From NCBI GenBank assembly GCA_024330185.1, contig JANDLV010000019.1:1-62787 (forward strand): a stretch of 62,787 bases of DNA, given 5' to 3'. Positions within the stretch are counted from its first letter, which is position 1; each line of letters begins with the position of its first letter. The translations under genes and the position numbers were made by a program. The notes under the pieces are model-generated. The model ran no database searches and was not told where the DNA came from. It saw only the letters and a program-made list of their open reading frames with translations. Source of the DNA: Candidatus Siliceabacter maunaloa (GTDB lineage Bacteria; Actinomycetota; Thermoleophilia; Solirubrobacterales; Solirubrobacteraceae). Positions 62,377 to 62,787 of the stretch are shown in pieces.

Positions 62377-62787
62377 TCAGTCCTCGCCATAGAAGTTCAC
62401 CGGTACCGGCCGACATCCCGGCTCGGCGGCCCAGGCGCGTGGGTCGCGTTCGCGGCGAAGGCGAAACGCGCGGAACTCAGGCTCCAAGAACGCATCGATG
62501 ATGCGCCTGTCGCCCACCCGCTGCCCGATGCGGATCTCCACACAGTGAAAGAGCGCTTCGGTGGTCCTTGCTTCTCCAGGCCGGACCGGATTGTTGTCGG
62601 TCGCGACGAGCGTGATTCGCACAGCTCCTCTTGTCCGACGCACCGCGGCACGCTTGATCCGATCGCCGCCTCCCGTGATCCCTCTCACGCGTAACTCGCT
62701 GGTGTCCGGTCCCACGCGCGCTGTCTCGAAGTTGTAGGCGGTCACGGGGTGTCGTGGTCGCGCTAGGGATTCCTTTGTGTGAGTTGG
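62377..62787 (-). CDS. VGPDTSELR-family protein, member 3, partial at window end
   Basis: One full unit (62380-62730): FETARVGPDTSELRV, KRAAVRRT, FHCVEIRIGQRVGDRRIID, RRERDPRAWAAEPGC, VPVNFYGED. The frame stays open to the window edge (upstream residues include KESLARPRHPVTAYN), so more units or a signal peptide probably lie outside. At DNA level 62371-62730 is a close duplicate of 61321-61679. Confidence 0.7.
   Translation of the reverse strand, partial: PTHTKESLARPRHPVTAYNFETARVGPDTSELRVRGITGGGDRIKRAAVRRTRGAVRITLVATDNNPVRPGEARTTEALFHCVEIRIGQRVGDRRIIDAFLEPEFRAFRLRRERDPRAWAAEPGCRPVPVNFYGED

Overview
The window is very GC-rich (falling only in the last ~5 kb), densely packed, with many 1-13 nt stop/start overlaps. 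Gene content (PspA/PspAA/PspAB, a SigH-like sigma factor, an RskA-type anti-sigma pair, a CWB2 lipoprotein, a Tat-exported PGRP amidase) points to an actinomycete, most plausibly Thermoleophilia/Solirubrobacterales. That placement is inference; no marker gene was compared.

Positions 1-20,000 form a metal-homeostasis island. Two palindrome families mark it. AATGAGA-N5-TCTCATT (Zur-like) stands before a six-gene CobW-WD40-CobW operon and before znuABC, with weaker versions before a beta-carbonic anhydrase, an NHL-repeat protein and the Fur/Zur gene itself. TTAGG-N4-CCTAA (DtxR/IdeR-like iron box) stands before a truncated IucA/IucC siderophore synthetase, an imelysin + di-heme oxidoreductase pair, a secreted FG-GAP protein and a SirB1-like protein. 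The FG-GAP and NHL beta-propeller proteins share a ~200-residue C-terminal domain. A degenerate carbonic-anhydrase paralogue without zinc ligands and a frameshifted His-rich protein lie in the same island.

Positions 20,000-30,000 hold envelope genes: an M23 peptidase, a glyoxalase-fold protein, an AraC regulator, htpX-pspAB, an MFS transporter, a split acyl-CoA-reductase-like SDR pair, pspA-pspAA and a PGRP amidase. Positions 30,000-41,000 hold a CWB2 lipoprotein, a VapBC pair with a substituted catalytic Asp, a wrecked xseA beside intact xseB, a NAD synthetase with altered motifs, an asparagine synthetase with three in-frame deletions, an enolase-superfamily enzyme, a phosphoribulokinase, a 3-hydroxyacyl-CoA dehydrogenase and a frameshifted Fic/antitoxin pair.

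Positions 41,000-57,600 hold a pterin dehydratase, a BtuF-like protein, a glycosyltransferase, a rhomboid protease, two ECF sigma modules, a PlsC-GpsA fusion, tRNA-Thr followed by hipBA, sigH, rlmB, cysS, and a lipid operon (SCP2-hydrolase fusion, acyltransferase, SRPBCC). Three genes appear to start with CTG inside a CTGA overlap with the preceding stop.

From ~57,600 to the end the sequence changes: lower GC, sparse coding, a 19-bp tandem repeat, two 46-nt hairpins flanking a transposase scrap, a Cys-rich secreted protein, a HupE/UreJ-like membrane protein, and three genes carrying four copies of an unrecognised ~115-residue secreted repeat. This looks like a mobile or fast-evolving accessory region. 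The several frameshifts in the window could be real decay or assembly indels; sequence alone does not decide.
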